A DNA stretch of 8,914 bases, taken from contig JAKBCX010000036.1 of NCBI GenBank assembly GCA_021807465.1, forward strand, positions 1 through 8,914, written 5' to 3'. The notes below the pieces were generated by a model. That model saw only the letters and a list, made by a program, of their open reading frames with translations. It was not told where the DNA came from and made no database searches. How positions within the stretch are numbered: position 1 is the first letter of the stretch; each line of letters opens with the position of its first letter. A program made the translations under genes and the position numbers. This document shows positions 7,233 through 8,914 of this stretch, one piece after another. This DNA comes from Pseudomonadota bacterium (GTDB taxonomy: Bacteria > Pseudomonadota > Alphaproteobacteria > Acetobacterales > Acetobacteraceae).

Positions 7233-8039
7233 TTACGCGGGCAGGTGCAGCCAGGTGGGCGGGCGCGGCGTCAGCGCGGCGCCTTCCACGGTCAGCGCCT
7301 TGTCCAGCGCATCCACGCGCAGCATGGCCAGTGCGTGCACACCGGCGCGCGAGCATAGCCGGCCTACCTCCACATCTCCCGCCAGCACCGGCGCGCCGGG
7401 CTGGGCCGGGCCGCTCAGTTCCACCGGCACCAGGCGGCGCTTTACCAACCCGCGATATTTCGTCCGCGCCGTAAGTTCCTGGCCCATATAGCAGCCTTTA
7501 TCCCAGGCCACGCCGTCCAGCTCGTCGAACCCGGCTTCCAGCAGCAGCGTCTTGTCCGGCTCCAAATCCGGCGGCCCATCCGGCAGGCCCAGGGCGATGC
7601 GGTGGGCGGCGTAATCCTCCGCGCTGGTATTTTCGGGCAGCGGCGCCGTGCTCAGCACGCGCCAGCCTGCTTCCGGCAGCCGCGGGTCGGGGGCGCAAAT
7701 GGCCGCATCCGGCACCGGGCCACCCCAGGCCGCGTACACACCATATTTGTCTGACACATCCGCCAGTTCTGCCGCCGCGCGCAGCTTGAAGCGCCGGAGC
7801 TTGGGCATAAGGGCCGGAATATCCGCCGCCAGCACATCCAGCAGCAGCACCTGTTCCGTGGCGAAGATAAAGAAATCGGCCAGATACTTGCCCTGCGGCG
7901 TTAGCAATGCGGCCCACACGGCGCGCCCCGGCGCCGCCTTGGTTACATCGTTGCTCACCAGCCCGTTCAGGAATGCCACGCGGTCCGCGCCGCCAACTTC
8001 AATAACGCCGCGCTGCGGCAGATGCGCCAGTTTTGTCAT
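7233..8039 (-). CDS. ygfZ: Folate-binding YgfZ/COG0354 family protein (Fe-S and tRNA modification)
   Basis: The protein has 268 residues and belongs to the GcvT-like folate-binding family that includes YgfZ and the mitochondrial IBA57 proteins. Family members support the assembly or repair of some iron-sulfur enzymes, and in E. coli they affect MiaB-dependent tRNA modification. The family signature K-G-C-Y-x-G-Q-E is at residues 181-188, with the conserved Cys183, and is followed by LTARTKYRGLVKRRL. The N-terminal half has the expected FLNGLVSNDVTKA (23-35) and LLTPQGKYLADFFIF (45-59) segments. The start is ATG 8039, where similarity to the family begins. The frame stays open upstream to 8636, but that part lies antisense to the GT9 gene and has no family features. 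No strong ribosome binding site is visible. The gene is divergent from the GT9 gene, with 84 bp between the starts. Confidence 0.92.
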   Translation of the reverse strand: MTKLAHLPQRGVIEVGGADRVAFLNGLVSNDVTKAAPGRAVWAALLTPQGKYLADFFIFATEQVLLLDVLAADIPALMPKLRRFKLRAAAELADVSDKYGVYAAWGGPVPDAAICAPDPRLPEAGWRVLSTAPLPENTSAEDYAAHRIALGLPDGPPDLEPDKTLLLEAGFDELDGVAWDKGCYMGQELTARTKYRGLVKRRLVPVELSGPAQPGAPVLAGDVEVGRLCSRAGVHALAMLRVDALDKALTVEGAALTPRPPTWLHLPA

Positions 8040-8123
8040 GGTCCGGAAGATGGGCGAGGCAAAGGCCCCCGGCAAGCCCGAAGGTTTGCGCTTAGGGCTA
8101 AACCGGCTAGATGCGCGGCCAGC
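8040..8123. promoter_or_regulatory. Short divergent promoter region between ygfZ and the GT9 gene
   Basis: This 84-bp region must serve both genes. On the plus strand, TTGCGC (8086-8091) and TAGATG (8108-8113), 16 bp apart, are a weak promoter match that would place the transcript start very close to the ATG at 8124. Between them, TTAG-GG-CTAA (8092-8101) is a small inverted repeat. No ribosome binding site was found for either gene, so leaderless or weak-leader translation is possible. Confidence 0.3.
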
Positions 8124-8914
8124 ATGCGTATTCTGTTCATCACATCCTCCCGCATCGGCGATGCCGTCATCTCCTGCGGCATATTGGAGCAGCTCCGCCG
8201 CAACCACCCGGCGGCGCGCTTCACCATTGCCTGCGGCAGCGTGGCGGAAGGGGTGTTCACCCGCTTCCCGGCGCTGGAGCGGCTGATCGTGTTCGAGAAA
8301 GAGCGTTTCGACCTGCATTGGCTGAAACTCTGGGCCAAGGTGGCACCGCATCTGTGGGACCTGATCGTGGATGTGCGCGGCTCGGGCCTCTCGCTCTTCC
8401 TGGCCGCCAAACGCCGTAAGATATTGCGTGGCGGGCGGCGCCCGGGCCGGCGCTATATGCAGCTTGGCACAGCACTCGGCTTCACCCCGCCGCCTTTGCC
8501 CGTGGCCTGGAGCGCGCCGCAGGACGATACCAAGGCCGCCGCCCTGCTGGGGGATGGCCCCATCATCGCCCTTGGCCCCACCGCCAACTGGGACGGTAAA
8601 ATCTGGCCGCCCGAGCGTTTCGTTGCCCTCTATCACGCCCTGGCGCCGCTCATTCCCGGCGCCCGCCCGGCCATTTTCGGCGGTCCCGGCGAGGCCGAAG
8701 CCCGCCGTGCCGCGCCCGTGCTTTCCGCCCTGCCCGGCGCCATAAACCTGGTGGGCAGCCTTACCCTACCGGAAGTGACGGCGTGCCTGAAACGCAGTAA
8801 GATATTCATCGGCAATGATTCCGGCCTGATGCATCTGGCCGCCGCCGCGGGCACGCCCACGCTCGGGCTGTTCGGCCGCTCCAAGGCCAGCGAATACGCC
8901 CCCGCCGGGCCGCG
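8124..8914 (+). CDS. GT9 (heptosyltransferase) family glycosyltransferase, 3' end outside window
   Basis: The 263 visible residues fit glycosyltransferase family 9, the ADP-heptose:LPS heptosyltransferases (WaaC/WaaF/WaaQ type), which add sugars to lipopolysaccharide core on the inner face of the inner membrane. The N-terminus MRILFITSSRIGDAVISCG is typical, with the conserved Asp13 of the S-R/S-x-G-D segment. ALGPTANWDGKIWPPERF (149-166) is the middle motif, with Lys159 at a position that in family enzymes contacts the nucleotide phosphates. GNDSGLMHLAAAAGTPTLGLFG (230-251) is the C-terminal donor-binding motif. The start at ATG 8124 is set by the family N-terminus; no good ribosome binding site precedes it. 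The frame has no stop before the window edge. Roughly 50 to 80 C-terminal residues are missing, judging from the usual length of 310 to 350. Whether heptose or another sugar is the donor cannot be told from sequence alone. Confidence 0.9.
   Translation, partial: MRILFITSSRIGDAVISCGILEQLRRNHPAARFTIACGSVAEGVFTRFPALERLIVFEKERFDLHWLKLWAKVAPHLWDLIVDVRGSGLSLFLAAKRRKILRGGRRPGRRYMQLGTALGFTPPPLPVAWSAPQDDTKAAALLGDGPIIALGPTANWDGKIWPPERFVALYHALAPLIPGARPAIFGGPGEAEARRAAPVLSALPGAINLVGSLTLPEVTACLKRSKIFIGNDSGLMHLAAAAGTPTLGLFGRSKASEYAPAGP

Noticed and set aside
8040..8636. N-terminal extension of the ygfZ frame by 199 codons
   Set aside because: It lies antisense to the GT9 gene, has no family features, and the YgfZ similarity begins at the ATG at 8039.

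Overview
The window is GC-rich coding DNA with almost no spare space. It looks like an alphaproteobacterial chromosome, and I lean towards an acetic-acid-bacterium or Acetobacteraceae-like relative. That placement is an inference. It rests on GC-rich codon use, a class II DAHP synthase, a glutathione reductase, the COG0354/YgfZ protein, and a large multi-domain glycosyltransferase beside a small tandem-repeat protein. No phage, transposon, CRISPR or RNA gene was seen.

Layout. On the minus strand, read from right to left, four genes lie head to tail: a two-headed glycosyltransferase of about 1018 residues (3545-6601), glutathione-disulfide reductase (gor, 2113-3483), class II 3-deoxy-7-phosphoheptulonate synthase (665-2056), and a nicotinate phosphoribosyltransferase-like gene that runs off the left edge (1-668). 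The last two overlap by a GTGA junction, so they are probably co-translated. Next comes a divergent intergenic region of about 240 bp with nested inverted repeats. It separates the glycosyltransferase from a small plus-strand protein (6846-7160) made of two 44-residue WY..YPDV repeats. A short convergent gap leads to the minus-strand folate-binding Fe-S/tRNA-modification protein YgfZ (7233-8039). Divergent from it is a plus-strand GT9 heptosyltransferase-family gene (8124 onward) cut by the right edge.

How the genes fit together. Two themes are mixed. The central-metabolism and redox genes (aromatic amino-acid entry, NAD salvage, glutathione recycling, Fe-S/folate maintenance) look like ordinary housekeeping. 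The fused glycosyltransferase, the small repeat protein and the GT9 protein point to cell-surface glycan synthesis. The least described part is the divergent pair at 3545-7160: a GT2+GT4 fusion with three N-terminal repeat modules and a cysteine cluster, facing a free-standing YPDV-repeat protein whose motif resembles one found within or next to bacterial glycosyltransferases. I see no convincing sign of a wholly new system.
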